Shown here piece after piece: positions 43,830 to 51,754 of a stretch of DNA of 64,000 nucleotides. Positions within the stretch are counted from its first letter, which is position 1, and each line of letters starts with the position of its first letter. Source of the DNA: an uncultured Lachnospiraceae bacterium (GTDB lineage Bacteria > Bacillota > Clostridia > Lachnospirales > Lachnospiraceae); assembly GCA_947176505.1 (NCBI GenBank), contig CAMWQW010000016.1:1-64000 (forward strand), written 5' to 3'. Position numbers and translations under genes: made by a program. Under the pieces are notes generated by a model. The model did not search any database and was not told the DNA's origin. It worked only from the letters and a program-made list of their open reading frames with translations.

Positions 43830-43923
43830 ATAAAAGGAGCAACCGCCCACAAGGTGGGTTGACCTAAGCTGGAGATAGAAATTCCACCCCGTCACTCGGT
43901 CAAAGTTTTGGGGTGGATTTTCT
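43830..43923 (+). ncRNA. Probable antisense RNA of a type I toxin locus
   Basis: A promoter-like pair TCGAAA (43795-43800) and TATATT (43818-43823) predicts a transcript from about 43830. It would fold a first hairpin (CCCAC-aag-GTGGG, near 43846-43858) and end at a strong terminator: AGAAATTCCACCCC / GGGGTGGATTTTCT (43877-43890 with 43910-43923, one mismatch). The stem is nearly symmetric, so it can stop the convergent toxin mRNA too, and the two RNAs would overlap at their 3' ends. This layout is typical of Firmicutes type I antitoxins such as RatA. Transcription is inferred. Confidence 0.6.
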
Positions 43924-43931
43924 ATGTATGG

Positions 43932-44021
43932 CTACTTACAAAACGTAAAAACGAATGTAAGCAATGCCAAAAGGAAAAGACCAAAGGTCAATAAATCCTT
44001 AAAATCAAAAAGATTTTTCAT
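43932..44021 (-). CDS. Putative holin-like type I toxin peptide
   Basis: This very short gene encodes 29 residues: a charged start (MKNLFDFKD), then a single hydrophobic helix LLTFGLFLLALLTFVFTF ending CK. GGAGGTGATGCCT stands just before the ATG at 44021, an almost ideal ribosome site, which argues for real translation. The FGxxLLALLTFV pattern resembles the putative holin-like toxin family (Hol_Tox) of Firmicutes. The convergent structured RNA at 43830 would be its antitoxin. It would act by membrane insertion if unchecked. Length and helix are seen directly; toxin function is inferred. Confidence 0.68.
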   Translation of the reverse strand: MKNLFDFKDLLTFGLFLLALLTFVFTFCK

Positions 44022-44270
44022 AGGCATCACCTCCATCCCGTAAAAGAATAGAAGGTCAGCCACCCTGCAACACGGTTGTCCGTTCAGAACATTTTAACAT
44101 ATTAATTATCCAAATATCTATAAATGGTTTAACGATAATAAAGAACTCGTGGCAAAGATATTGAGTTATAATAATTTCTTTTTTACTGTTTGACAGATTC
44201 AAAAGACTATGATATTCTATCTGAAAATTTATATTTAAGACACAAGTTAAAAGAAAAATGTCGAGGGTAA

Positions 44271-44332
44271 GATTGAAAATTAAAATTTTCAATCACGAGA
44301 TTTGTGTCTGCGCGCTGCTTGCCACAAACTCG
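44271..44332 (-). repeat. Dispersed two-hairpin element, copy C
   Basis: On the minus strand: CGAGTTTGT (44324-44332), a hairpin whose stem TTTGTG/CACAAA includes part of the anchor, AATCTCG (44296-44302), then the perfect 10-bp hairpin GATTGAAAAT-N4-ATTTTCAATC (44271-44294). The layout matches copies A, B and D but the hairpin sequences differ. Confidence 0.7.
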
Positions 44333-44417
44333 TTATGCGCAGAAATGAGGAAAAAACTATGAATACAATTTACAGCTTATCATTTATTATGATTATTCGA
44401 GTGCATCAGATTTTTCA

Positions 44418-44568
44418 TATTACGGTCACAGCCTGAGCCGGTGTAAAGCCGACGGAGCGCATGGCCGTAAGACGGAAAGTCTTATTTGGCTATGCGGTAA
44501 TCAGGGTAGAAGATAGGAGAACCGCATGGGATATACACAATAGTGTATGGAACAGGCGGTTCTTTTTT
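44418..44568 (+). promoter_or_regulatory. Structured leader (attenuator / unidentified riboswitch candidate) of the ABC-2 operon
   Basis: The leader contains a long hairpin GCATGGCC-g-TAAGAC-ggaaa-GTCTTA-ttt-GGCTATGC (44459-44495). A G/C-rich segment upstream can pair with downstream bases (CCTGA with TCAGG; ATTAC with GTAAT). GCGGT at 44494-44498 can pair with ACCGC at 44521-44525, which is the 5' arm of the terminator that follows. This gives mutually exclusive antiterminator and terminator forms. I could not match it to a known riboswitch class by eye. Confidence 0.6.
44518..44568 (+). terminator. Intrinsic terminator in the ABC-2 operon leader
   Basis: Outer stem AGAACCGC / GCGGTTCT, inner stem ATACAC-aata-GTGTAT, followed by six T residues (44563-44568). 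It stands 87 nt before the start codon, so it must be read through for the transporter to be expressed. Confidence 0.88.
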
Positions 44569-44654
44569 GTGAGAATGTGCAGAAAAGCGAAAGTGATAGG
44601 ATACAGGCTCTACGCTTGCATGAAAGCAAGTATCATGAGGGAGGAGGAATAGCA

Positions 44655-45518
44655 ATGTATGTAATCAAGGCGGAGGATTTATCGAAGACATTTCGGGTAA
44701 GGGTTAAGGAAAAAGGGATGCGTGGAAGCATTCGGGCAATCCTGCATCCGCAGGTAAAGGAAGTGAAGGCAGTGGACAATGTCACTTTTGCGGTGGAAGA
44801 GGGAGAGATGCTGGCATTCATCGGTCCCAACGGAGCGGGGAAGAGTACGACAATCAAGATGCTGACGGGAATCCTGTATCCTGACGGCGGAAGCGTGAAT
44901 GTGCTGGGACTTGATCCGATTAAAAGCCGGAAACAGCTTGCGCACCGCATCGGGACTGTGTTCGGACAGAAGGAACAGCTTTGGACACATTTGACGCCTT
45001 ATGATAATTTCCGGTTTTTCGGGGCGATCTATGATTTTTCCGATAAGGAGACGGAAGAGAGGATAGAAGAGCTTGCGGAGCGTTTTGAATTGGAGGCGTT
45101 CATTAACACGCCGGTGCGGAATCTCTCGCTGGGACAACGTATTCGTTGTGAGATTGTGGCGTCGCTTATCCATAACCCGAGTGTGCTTTTTCTGGATGAG
45201 CCGACAATCGGCTTAGATCCGGTGGTGAAAGAGAATATCCGAGAGTTGATTAAGCAGATGAACCGCGACTATCACACAACGATTTTTCTGACAAGTCATG
45301 ATGTGGGGGATATTGAGAAGCTTTGTAAGCGCATTATTATCGTGAATGCGGGACAGATTGTGCTGGATGATTCTATGGAGCATTTGAAGCGTCATTATAT
45401 GAAGCAAAAGACGCAGCAGGCGAAGGATGGGAATCAGCCTGATACGTCCGGCGCGGATATATCGCTGGAAGATATTATTATGGAAATCTATCAGGCGGAG
45501 GGGAGAAGGATCGAATGA
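44655..45518 (+). CDS. ABC-2 transporter ATP-binding protein (COG4586-like)
   Basis: The protein has 287 residues. Walker A GPNGAGKST is near 56-64, the signature LSLGQRIR near 155, Walker B VLFLDEP near 176, and the H-loop TSHD near 213. The segment VFGQKEQLWTHLTPYDN after Walker A is characteristic of the COG4586 group, which always pairs with two different ABC-2 permeases. GGAGGAGG precedes the ATG at 44655. The start of the next gene overlaps by 4 nt. Substrate is unknown; regulation by the leader attenuator suggests response to a small molecule or translation inhibitor. Confidence 0.92.
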   Translation: MYVIKAEDLSKTFRVRVKEKGMRGSIRAILHPQVKEVKAVDNVTFAVEEGEMLAFIGPNGAGKSTTIKMLTGILYPDGGSVNVLGLDPIKSRKQLAHRIGTVFGQKEQLWTHLTPYDNFRFFGAIYDFSDKETEERIEELAERFELEAFINTPVRNLSLGQRIRCEIVASLIHNPSVLFLDEPTIGLDPVVKENIRELIKQMNRDYHTTIFLTSHDVGDIEKLCKRIIIVNAGQIVLDDSMEHLKRHYMKQKTQQAKDGNQPDTSGADISLEDIIMEIYQAEGRRIE

Positions 45519-46333
45519 GCAGGCATACTTACGGCGTGTCAGGACGCAAATATGTAGTGATTTACCGGGCGGTTCTGATGGAAAATCTGCAATACGCGGC
45601 AAATATAGCGATGGGATTTTTCGGATATTTTGTTTTTATATTTATTTTTATCAAGCTTTGGGATTATATTTATCAGACGCCGGAGGAGTTGATTGCAGGA
45701 TATACAAAGGAACAGATGATATGGTATGTCATGATGACGGAGATGATATGGTTCGGTTCCAATACGGGAGCGGTGGCAAGACAGGTGGCGGCAGATATCC
45801 GGGGCGGTAATATCGCATATCTGATGAATAAACCATACCACTATACGCTGTACATTCTGGCGAAATATACCGGGGAATGGAGCATCAGACTGCCGATGTA
45901 TATGCTTCTTGCAGTGGCGATCGGTGCAGCCATGGTGGGAGCGATTCCGGGTTTTCGATTGGCGACGGTTCCGGTGATGATACTCTGTCTTATTCTCGGC
46001 ATCACTATCAATGCGGTTTTTAAAATGTGTATCAGCCTACTTTCTTTCTGGATTGAGGATGCCACACCTTTCCAGTGGCTGTATGACAAATTGATTCTGG
46101 TGGTGGGGACCGTTTTTCCGATTGAAATTTTCCCACGTACATTACAGGCGTTATTTAAATTGACACCAATTTATACGGTATGCTATGGACCGGCAAAACT
46201 GGTCGTAGATTTTTCGGGTGAGAAATGTATCGAGATTTTGTCGGTGCAGTTTCTGTATTTGGCGGTGGGATGTGTGCTGATGTTTTTGATTTATAGAAAG
46301 GGGGTAAGGAAGCTATATGTTAACGGCGGTTAG
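45515..46333 (+). CDS. ABC-2 transporter permease (COG4587-like)
   Basis: The protein has 272 residues with six predicted membrane segments. A cytoplasmic start with KYVVIYRAVLMENLQYAAN leads into the first helix (about 28-46). Conserved features of the family are a long loop with SFWIEDATPFQWLYDKLILVVG near 180 and the following PIEIFP. The start overlaps the ATPase gene by 4 nt and the end overlaps the second permease by 17 nt, so the three proteins are made in step. It forms half of the export channel. Confidence 0.88.
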   Translation: MSRHTYGVSGRKYVVIYRAVLMENLQYAANIAMGFFGYFVFIFIFIKLWDYIYQTPEELIAGYTKEQMIWYVMMTEMIWFGSNTGAVARQVAADIRGGNIAYLMNKPYHYTLYILAKYTGEWSIRLPMYMLLAVAIGAAMVGAIPGFRLATVPVMILCLILGITINAVFKMCISLLSFWIEDATPFQWLYDKLILVVGTVFPIEIFPRTLQALFKLTPIYTVCYGPAKLVVDFSGEKCIEILSVQFLYLAVGCVLMFLIYRKGVRKLYVNGG

Positions 46334-47111
46334 AATGCAGCTGCGGGTGTGCCTGCTTTCTGTCAAATATAATATCATGCGGGAGATGTTAAATCCGGTC
46401 ACGTTTGTGACCAATGTTGTCTTTATGATACTCAACGATGCCGCGATACTCGTGCAGTGGTTTATTTTGTTTCGGCTTCGGGGAGATATCGGCGGTTATA
46501 CGATGAAGGAAGTGATGCTGCTGTGGGGACTTACTGCTGCGTCTTTCGGATTGTCGCGCGTTTTGTTTACGAGAGTATTTTCGCTGCCGGAATTAATTAT
46601 CAGCGGTAAGCTGGATTCCTATCTGGTGCAGCCGAAGAATGTGCTGCTTAGTGTGATGACTTCCGCAACGAATATTTCTGCAATCGGCGATTTCCTGTAT
46701 GGACTGATACTCTTGGTGGCTTGTGGTTTTAGCGTGAGCAGACTGTGCCTGTTTCTCCTGTTTACGGTGACAGGAACGGTTATTATCACGGCATTCGCCT
46801 TGCTTTTGGGAAGTCTGTCTTTCTGGTTCGTGCGGGCTGATATGCTGGGGAATCAGATGGTGTCGGGGATGATCAGCTTCATGACATATCCGGACGGTAT
46901 TTTTCGGGGGATATCCAGATTCTTACTGTATTTTGTCATTCCGGTGGGGATGGCGGTCTATCATCCGGTTCATATCATGACGGAATTTGACGTAAAGATG
47001 TTCTTTGAAGTAATCGGATACGCGGTTTTGCTCATGGCAGCCGCAATGATTGTATTTTACAGAGGGTTAAGGCGGTATTCCTCAAGCAGTCTGATGGAGG
47101 CGAGAATGTAG
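46317..47111 (+). CDS. ABC-2 transporter permease (COG3694-like)
   Basis: The protein has 264 residues with six predicted membrane segments. It shows the second-permease pattern of this transporter type: a basic N-terminus, helix near 30-50, the cytoplasmic segment SGKLDSYLVQPKNVLLSVM near 100, SFWFVRADMLGNQM near 170, and a C-terminal helix ending in YSSSSLMEARM. It is the partner of the permease encoded immediately upstream, and a strong terminator closes the operon. Confidence 0.88.
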   Translation: MLTAVRMQLRVCLLSVKYNIMREMLNPVTFVTNVVFMILNDAAILVQWFILFRLRGDIGGYTMKEVMLLWGLTAASFGLSRVLFTRVFSLPELIISGKLDSYLVQPKNVLLSVMTSATNISAIGDFLYGLILLVACGFSVSRLCLFLLFTVTGTVIITAFALLLGSLSFWFVRADMLGNQMVSGMISFMTYPDGIFRGISRFLLYFVIPVGMAVYHPVHIMTEFDVKMFFEVIGYAVLLMAAAMIVFYRGLRRYSSSSLMEARM

Positions 47112-47121
47112 CGGGAGAATA

Positions 47122-47181
47122 AAAAGTCGTTTGCGGTACGGATAAGCGGAGTGCTTACCGGCGCCGCAGACGGCTTTTTTT
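47122..47181 (+). terminator. Rho-independent terminator of the ABC-2 operon
   Basis: A 15-bp outer stem AAAAGTCGTTTGCGG / CCGCAGACGGCTTTT with G-T pairs, an inner AAGC/GCTT pairing, and a run of seven T residues. Confidence 0.9.
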
Positions 47182-47234
47182 GTGTAGAATCCACTCTTAA
47201 GACAATTTTAATAGTATCTTAAATAAATTAGTAC

Positions 47235-47393
47235 TTGACATTACATAGTAGTGGGTTTAATCTGATACTAGTACGAGAAGTACTTATCAAGCTTGTGCCA
47301 GAGGAAACTTCGCTAAGAAGTACTATATCTCGGACCGGAGAATGCCTAAGGACAGGGCATTCTTCGTACAGATTGGAGTGTCTGTGAGCAGAC
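47235..47393 (+). promoter_or_regulatory. Promoter and structured leader of the PadR operon
   Basis: TTGACA (47235-47240) with TAATCT (47258-47263) at 17 nt is the best promoter. AGTACTT or a close variant occurs three times around it (47230, 47280 and 47319 regions) and may bind PadR. Two clear hairpins follow in the leader: AGAATGCC/GGCATTCT (47339-47363) and GTCTG-tgag-CAGAC (47380-47393). The remaining bases up to 47451 show nothing else. Confidence 0.5.
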
Positions 47394-47451
47394 GCATACA
47401 GATTAACAGGGAGCGTCGCCTGAGTGCGTGCGCATTTCAGAATGGAGTATT

Positions 47452-47775
47452 ATGAATCCGCAATTTAAAAAAGGGGTACTGGAACTCATCGTTTTAGAGT
47501 CCGTCCACCAGAAGGATATGTACGGATATGAGCTGGTAGAGGAAGTCTCACAGGTGATTGATGTGAATGAAGGGACGATTTACCCTCTGCTAAAGCGGCT
47601 TACGAACGAGCGTTATTTCGAGACTTACCTGCGGGAGTCTTCCGAGGGACCGCCGAGGAAGTATTATCACCTGACGGCTGCCGGGATATTGTATCGCGAC
47701 CGGCTGGCAGCGGAGTGGGAAGAGTTTCAGACAAGAGTCAACGGATTTATGAAGGGGAGGGGTGGACATGAATAA
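47452..47775 (+). CDS. PadR family transcriptional regulator
   Basis: The protein has 107 residues. It has the PadR winged-helix core: FKKGVLELIVLESVHQKDMYGYELVEEV, then NEGTIYPLLKRLTNE and PPRKYYHLTAAG. GGAG lies 6 nt before the ATG at 47452. It overlaps the next gene by 8 nt. PadR-DUF1700 pairs are common in Firmicutes, where the regulator represses its own operon and often a transporter. The neighbouring ABC-2 operon is a possible second target. Confidence 0.93.
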   Translation: MNPQFKKGVLELIVLESVHQKDMYGYELVEEVSQVIDVNEGTIYPLLKRLTNERYFETYLRESSEGPPRKYYHLTAAGILYRDRLAAEWEEFQTRVNGFMKGRGGHE

Positions 47776-48709
47776 AGATAGATTTTTGACAGAGTTAAGA
47801 GAGTATCTGAGTATCTTGGAGAAGCAGGAACAGGATGATATTCTGGAAGAGTACGCACAACATATTGATATGAAGATGCAGAAAGGGTTAAGCGAGGAGG
47901 AAGCCATCAGCGATTTCGGTTCGATAGAGCAGCTGGCAGCGGAAATTCTGGAGGCCTATCATGTGAATCCTGAATTTCGCAGACAAGGATTTTCATTTAA
48001 ATTACCGAAGTTAAAGACGGGTACCTCACGTAATCCTATACAATCACAGGGAAACCAAGGGTTTGGACTTTCACAGAGTAAAGACGGAAATATGCAGGAA
48101 GAGGGAACATGTTTTCAGCGGATAGGCGGACGGACGAAAACAGTATTGACAAGAGCAGTGTGTTGCGTGAAAGAGGCGTTTCAATGGATGGGAAGAAAAT
48201 GCCGCGCTTTTGCCAGATGGCTGATGAGACCATTCAAGGGCAGGCGGGTGGAGTCCGGCGAAGAAATGCAAAAGAGAGAGGCTCGGACGGAAAGGACAAA
48301 AGAAATGGGTGGATATGTAGGAAGAGGTTTAAGGGCAATCGGACAGGGAATCGTGGCATTGTGGAGATGGTTTATTGAATTGTGCAGTTTTTGTCTGAAG
48401 TTTATATGGAATGCGGCGTGGCTGCTGTTTGCCCTGATCTGCGCGGGTATGGCGATGATTACTTTGGTAGGAGTCGGGGCGATACCGGTATTTTTAGTGC
48501 AGGGATATCCGTTTATCGGCTTTTTCATGATCAGTCTGGGTGGACTTCTCTGTCTGGGAGCTCTGTCCTACGGTGCGTTTGGCATGTTAATCAGAAGAGA
48601 AAAGACCGGCGGAGACGGAAGCGGAAAAGGTGAAGAGGCGGAAGAAGACGTTAAGAGCCGTAAGGGTGAAATGGCAGCAGAATGCGGTAAGGAGGCAGCA
48701 TATGAGTAG
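47768..48709 (+). CDS. DUF1700 (HAAS-type) membrane protein
   Basis: The protein has 313 residues. The N-terminal 60 residues (LTELREYLSILEKQEQDDIL, EEAISDFGSIEQLAAEIL) are the helical DUF1700/HAAS domain found fused or adjacent to PadR regulators. A long basic linker (about 75-185) follows, then two membrane helices (about 212-240 and 250-275) and a charged tail. The start at 47768 follows GGGGAGGGG. HAAS domains are thought to relay signals between PadR regulators and the membrane. The long basic insertion is not usual in this family. Confidence 0.85.
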   Translation: MNKDRFLTELREYLSILEKQEQDDILEEYAQHIDMKMQKGLSEEEAISDFGSIEQLAAEILEAYHVNPEFRRQGFSFKLPKLKTGTSRNPIQSQGNQGFGLSQSKDGNMQEEGTCFQRIGGRTKTVLTRAVCCVKEAFQWMGRKCRAFARWLMRPFKGRRVESGEEMQKREARTERTKEMGGYVGRGLRAIGQGIVALWRWFIELCSFCLKFIWNAAWLLFALICAGMAMITLVGVGAIPVFLVQGYPFIGFFMISLGGLLCLGALSYGAFGMLIRREKTGGDGSGKGEEAEEDVKSRKGEMAAECGKEAAYE

Positions 48710-49232
48710 AAAACATAAAATAACAATTGTTGTGTTTTGCATGGGAGTGCTACTTTGCGGAATCGGTGTGGGGATAGCTTTTACGGAATTTAGCGGGCTT
48801 ACTTATGGCGGCACAGAGATTGTTGGCGAAACGGATATGAGGACGGCGAATTTGGATGTGGAATTTGAGCCGGAAGAAGAAGTCTGGAATATTATGGGGA
48901 CAAGATCATGGCATAGCGGTCATTATGGCGGTGTAAATGATATGGGAATACAGACGGACAGCAGCGTTCCGGTAAATACCGTGCGGATTAGCGTGACGTA
49001 CAATGCCAATCGTGTGGAACCTTTTACTTCTTTGGATATCGACAGTGCAGAGATCTATTTAGGATGGTATTGGAATGACACGGATGAACTGGCGCTTATG
49101 ATGGAGGCGAAGGATAAGGTTTTACAAAACCTGAAAAATGGCAGGCTTATTTCTTTTGATGTTGTGAATATGGAACAGGTGGACGTGTTTGTGAATCCAC
49201 AGAATGTGGAAGATGTGAGGCTTATATATTGA
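48702..49232 (+). CDS. Membrane-anchored extracellular protein of unknown function
   Basis: The protein has 176 residues: one N-terminal helix (about 8-28), then an acidic, beta-rich extracellular domain with no motif I recognise. AAGGAGG lies 6 nt before the ATG at 48702, and the gene overlaps the DUF1700 gene by 8 nt, so it is the third gene of the PadR operon. Similar third genes in such operons are often DUF4097-like adhesin domains, but this domain is shorter and not clearly of that type. Confidence 0.72.
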   Translation: MSRKHKITIVVFCMGVLLCGIGVGIAFTEFSGLTYGGTEIVGETDMRTANLDVEFEPEEEVWNIMGTRSWHSGHYGGVNDMGIQTDSSVPVNTVRISVTYNANRVEPFTSLDIDSAEIYLGWYWNDTDELALMMEAKDKVLQNLKNGRLISFDVVNMEQVDVFVNPQNVEDVRLIY

Positions 49233-49246
49233 TTTTTGAATGTGCG

Positions 49247-49274
49247 ATACCCCGCTGTCTTGCGGGGTATTTTT
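49247..49274 (+). terminator. Rho-independent terminator of the PadR operon
   Basis: A perfect 9-bp stem ATACCCCGC / GCGGGGTAT with a 6-nt loop and TTTT tail. Confidence 0.93.
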
Positions 49275-49415
49275 GCGGGATTCGTTCAACTGTGCAAACT
49301 GGCTTTTGCTTCGGCATAAAATGTGCTATGATAGCATCAGGTTATGGTAGCTGCGGCTACGGCAAGACGGAGTATGGAGTGTAGTGCCGTAAGATAAGTG
49401 GATAAGGGGAATTGT

Positions 49416-51710
49416 ATGATGAAAAGGAGAGGGATAGCGTTATTTTTAATCCTTGCTATGACGGTGTGTACGGTTGGCGGCTGCGGTGAGCCGGGGCAGG
49501 AGAGCCAGTCTGCAGACGTACAGAACGAGAGTGATGATGTTGACGCTGCGGATGCGCAGAATCAGACCAATGATGCGGCAAGCGTGCAGGATGACGACGA
49601 CACAGCAGAAGAGCAGATTTCTCAAAGCGCGAAAGAAGAGACCGAGGACGAAGAGATATTTTTTCCGACTTATACGGGACCATTTTCGGTGAAAGATGCG
49701 GCGGTAAATGAGGATATCGGCGTGACGCCGTGTGTGACGCCGTACACGATAGAGCCGGATTTGAGTAATATTGACAATCTGTGGCAGTTTTATCTGGGGG
49801 ATGAACAGAAGGAGAAGATTGCGCAGAATGGATTTGTCGTATGTGGAGACGCGGGGAGAGAGTTCTTTGAAATCTATGAGAGGAACAGGTATGTCCCGGT
49901 TGCTAATTTTGTGACGGTGGACTCGCTGATGCATACCTATCATCTGTATTTTGCCCATCTTCTGAAAAAGGTAGAAAAAGGATATTTGGCGGGCTGCCTG
50001 AAACAGTTGAGTGACAGAATGCTTGCTGAGAGTCTGACGGCGTATGATGCTTTGAAGGGCAGCGAGTGGGAGGAAGCCGCGAAATGCAATGTTGCTTTCT
50101 TTACGGTAGGCGCTAAGCTGCTTGATGATAAGACAGAGATAGATACTGACGTGAAAGAGACTGTGGAATATGAGCTGGAGCATATTATTGCAGCCGAAGG
50201 AATTGATGGGTCAAGAATGTATGACAGCCAGACCGGTGCTATGGAGGACTACACACAGTACATGCCTCGAGGCTATTACGAAGGCGATGAAGAGCTGGAA
50301 CGGTATTTCCGTGCCATGATGTGGTACGGCAGGATTCATTTCAGACAGGATAGTGAGGAAATGAACAGGAGCGCGTTTTTGATGGCGCAGGCGCTTATCG
50401 AGGATGAGGAAGCTTATCAGTTATGGGGTTCCATTTATGAGGTCACTTCCTTCTTTTCGGGAGCCAGCGATGATGCAGGCGTATATGAGTATATTCCTCT
50501 GATCAAAGAAGTGTACGGGGAAAATGTTACCATAGCGGATTTAATAGGGAATGAGGAGGCTTTCAATCGTTTTCATGCAGCGGCAGCGGATTTGCGCTCT
50601 CCTATGGTTAATTCTTTGGTGATTAGGGACGGTGAGAGCAATGTGATACCGGGCTTTCGGTTTATGGGGCAGAGATTTACGATTGATGCGGCGGTGATGC
50701 AGAAGCTTATTTACAGTAATGTGCAGGAAGCAGCCGACGGCAGCAAACGTATGTTACCGGATGTGCTGGATGTACCGGCGACACTTGGAAGTGATACTGC
50801 ACTTAGTATTCTTGAGCAGAGCGGAGTGACAAAATATCCTGAATACACGGAGAACATGAATTTGCTTAGGGGCGCGCTTGCGGCGGAAAACAAAGAAATG
50901 TGGTCGGGGAGCCTGTATTCCAACTGGTTAAATACGCTTCGCCCGCTTCTGGAAGTGAAGGGTGAAGGATACCCGATGTTTATGCAAAGTGAGGAGTGGC
51001 GTAAGAAAGATTTAGAGTGCTTTGCAGGAAGCTTTACGGAGTTAAAACATGATACAATCCTGTATACCAAGCAGGTGCTCGCCGAGATGGGCGATGCTTA
51101 TGATGACAGTGCGGACGACAGGGGCTATGTGGAGCCGGAGCCGCTTGTGTATCTGCGGTTTAAGAATCTATCCGATTTGACGGCACAGGGTCTGAAAAAT
51201 TATGGTATGCTCAGTGAGGAGGAAGAGGCGAATCTGTCACTTTTGTCTGAGATGGCGGACACTTTGCTGGAGATTTCCAAGAAGGAACTGCGGGATGAAG
51301 TACTGACAGATGATGAATATGAGTTTATCAGAGGTTATGGCGGCAGTATCGAGCATTTCTGGATGGAGACGGTCAGGGATTTGAATGACGGGAACGGAGT
51401 TGCCACGCAGGAAGCTCCGGCGGCGCTTGTGGTGGATATTGCAACGAATCCCAACGGAGAAGTGCTGGAAGCAGGGACGGATGACCCTTCTACTATTTAT
51501 GTTGTAGTAAAGGTAGACGGGAAGATTAAGATTGCCAGCGGCAGTGTATATACATTCTATCAGTTCGACTGGCCGATGGAAGACCGGCTGACGGATTCTA
51601 AATGGCATCAGATGCTTGGGATTAAGCAGAATGAGGAAGGCATGTTTACGAATGAAAAGGATCCGGTCATTAAGCATCCGGAATGGACGGAAAGTTATCG
51701 GTACGAGTAG
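49416..51710 (+). CDS. DUF3160 family lipoprotein
   Basis: The protein has 764 residues. A lipoprotein signal peptide ends at the lipobox VGGC with Cys23, followed by an acidic Asp/Gln/Glu-rich spacer of about 60 residues and a large, mostly helical domain (about 95-755) typical of DUF3160. Notable segments are NRYVPVANFVTVDSLMHTYH near 155 and YVEPEPLVYLRFKNL near 570. Its reaction is unknown. The ATG at 49416 follows GGGG. It would be attached to the outer face of the membrane and processed by a signal peptidase II such as the one in this window. The CapA-like gene follows 44 nt later and is probably co-transcribed. Confidence 0.9.
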   Translation: MMKRRGIALFLILAMTVCTVGGCGEPGQESQSADVQNESDDVDAADAQNQTNDAASVQDDDDTAEEQISQSAKEETEDEEIFFPTYTGPFSVKDAAVNEDIGVTPCVTPYTIEPDLSNIDNLWQFYLGDEQKEKIAQNGFVVCGDAGREFFEIYERNRYVPVANFVTVDSLMHTYHLYFAHLLKKVEKGYLAGCLKQLSDRMLAESLTAYDALKGSEWEEAAKCNVAFFTVGAKLLDDKTEIDTDVKETVEYELEHIIAAEGIDGSRMYDSQTGAMEDYTQYMPRGYYEGDEELERYFRAMMWYGRIHFRQDSEEMNRSAFLMAQALIEDEEAYQLWGSIYEVTSFFSGASDDAGVYEYIPLIKEVYGENVTIADLIGNEEAFNRFHAAAADLRSPMVNSLVIRDGESNVIPGFRFMGQRFTIDAAVMQKLIYSNVQEAADGSKRMLPDVLDVPATLGSDTALSILEQSGVTKYPEYTENMNLLRGALAAENKEMWSGSLYSNWLNTLRPLLEVKGEGYPMFMQSEEWRKKDLECFAGSFTELKHDTILYTKQVLAEMGDAYDDSADDRGYVEPEPLVYLRFKNLSDLTAQGLKNYGMLSEEEEANLSLLSEMADTLLEISKKELRDEVLTDDEYEFIRGYGGSIEHFWMETVRDLNDGNGVATQEAPAALVVDIATNPNGEVLEAGTDDPSTIYVVVKVDGKIKIASGSVYTFYQFDWPMEDRLTDSKWHQMLGIKQNEEGMFTNEKDPVIKHPEWTESYRYE

Positions 51711-51754
51711 TAATACGGACGTTCTCCTCACTGATTTGTTTGTTGGGAAAAGAT

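Noticed and set aside
44056..44292. 78-codon minus-strand frame between the toxin locus and the repeat copy
   Set aside because: No ribosome site, biased AT-rich composition, and it runs through the hairpin of a dispersed repeat.
44461..44652. 63-codon plus-strand frame in the ABC-2 leader as a leader peptide
   Set aside because: It reads through the hairpin and terminator, has no ribosome site, and its product has no recognisable feature.
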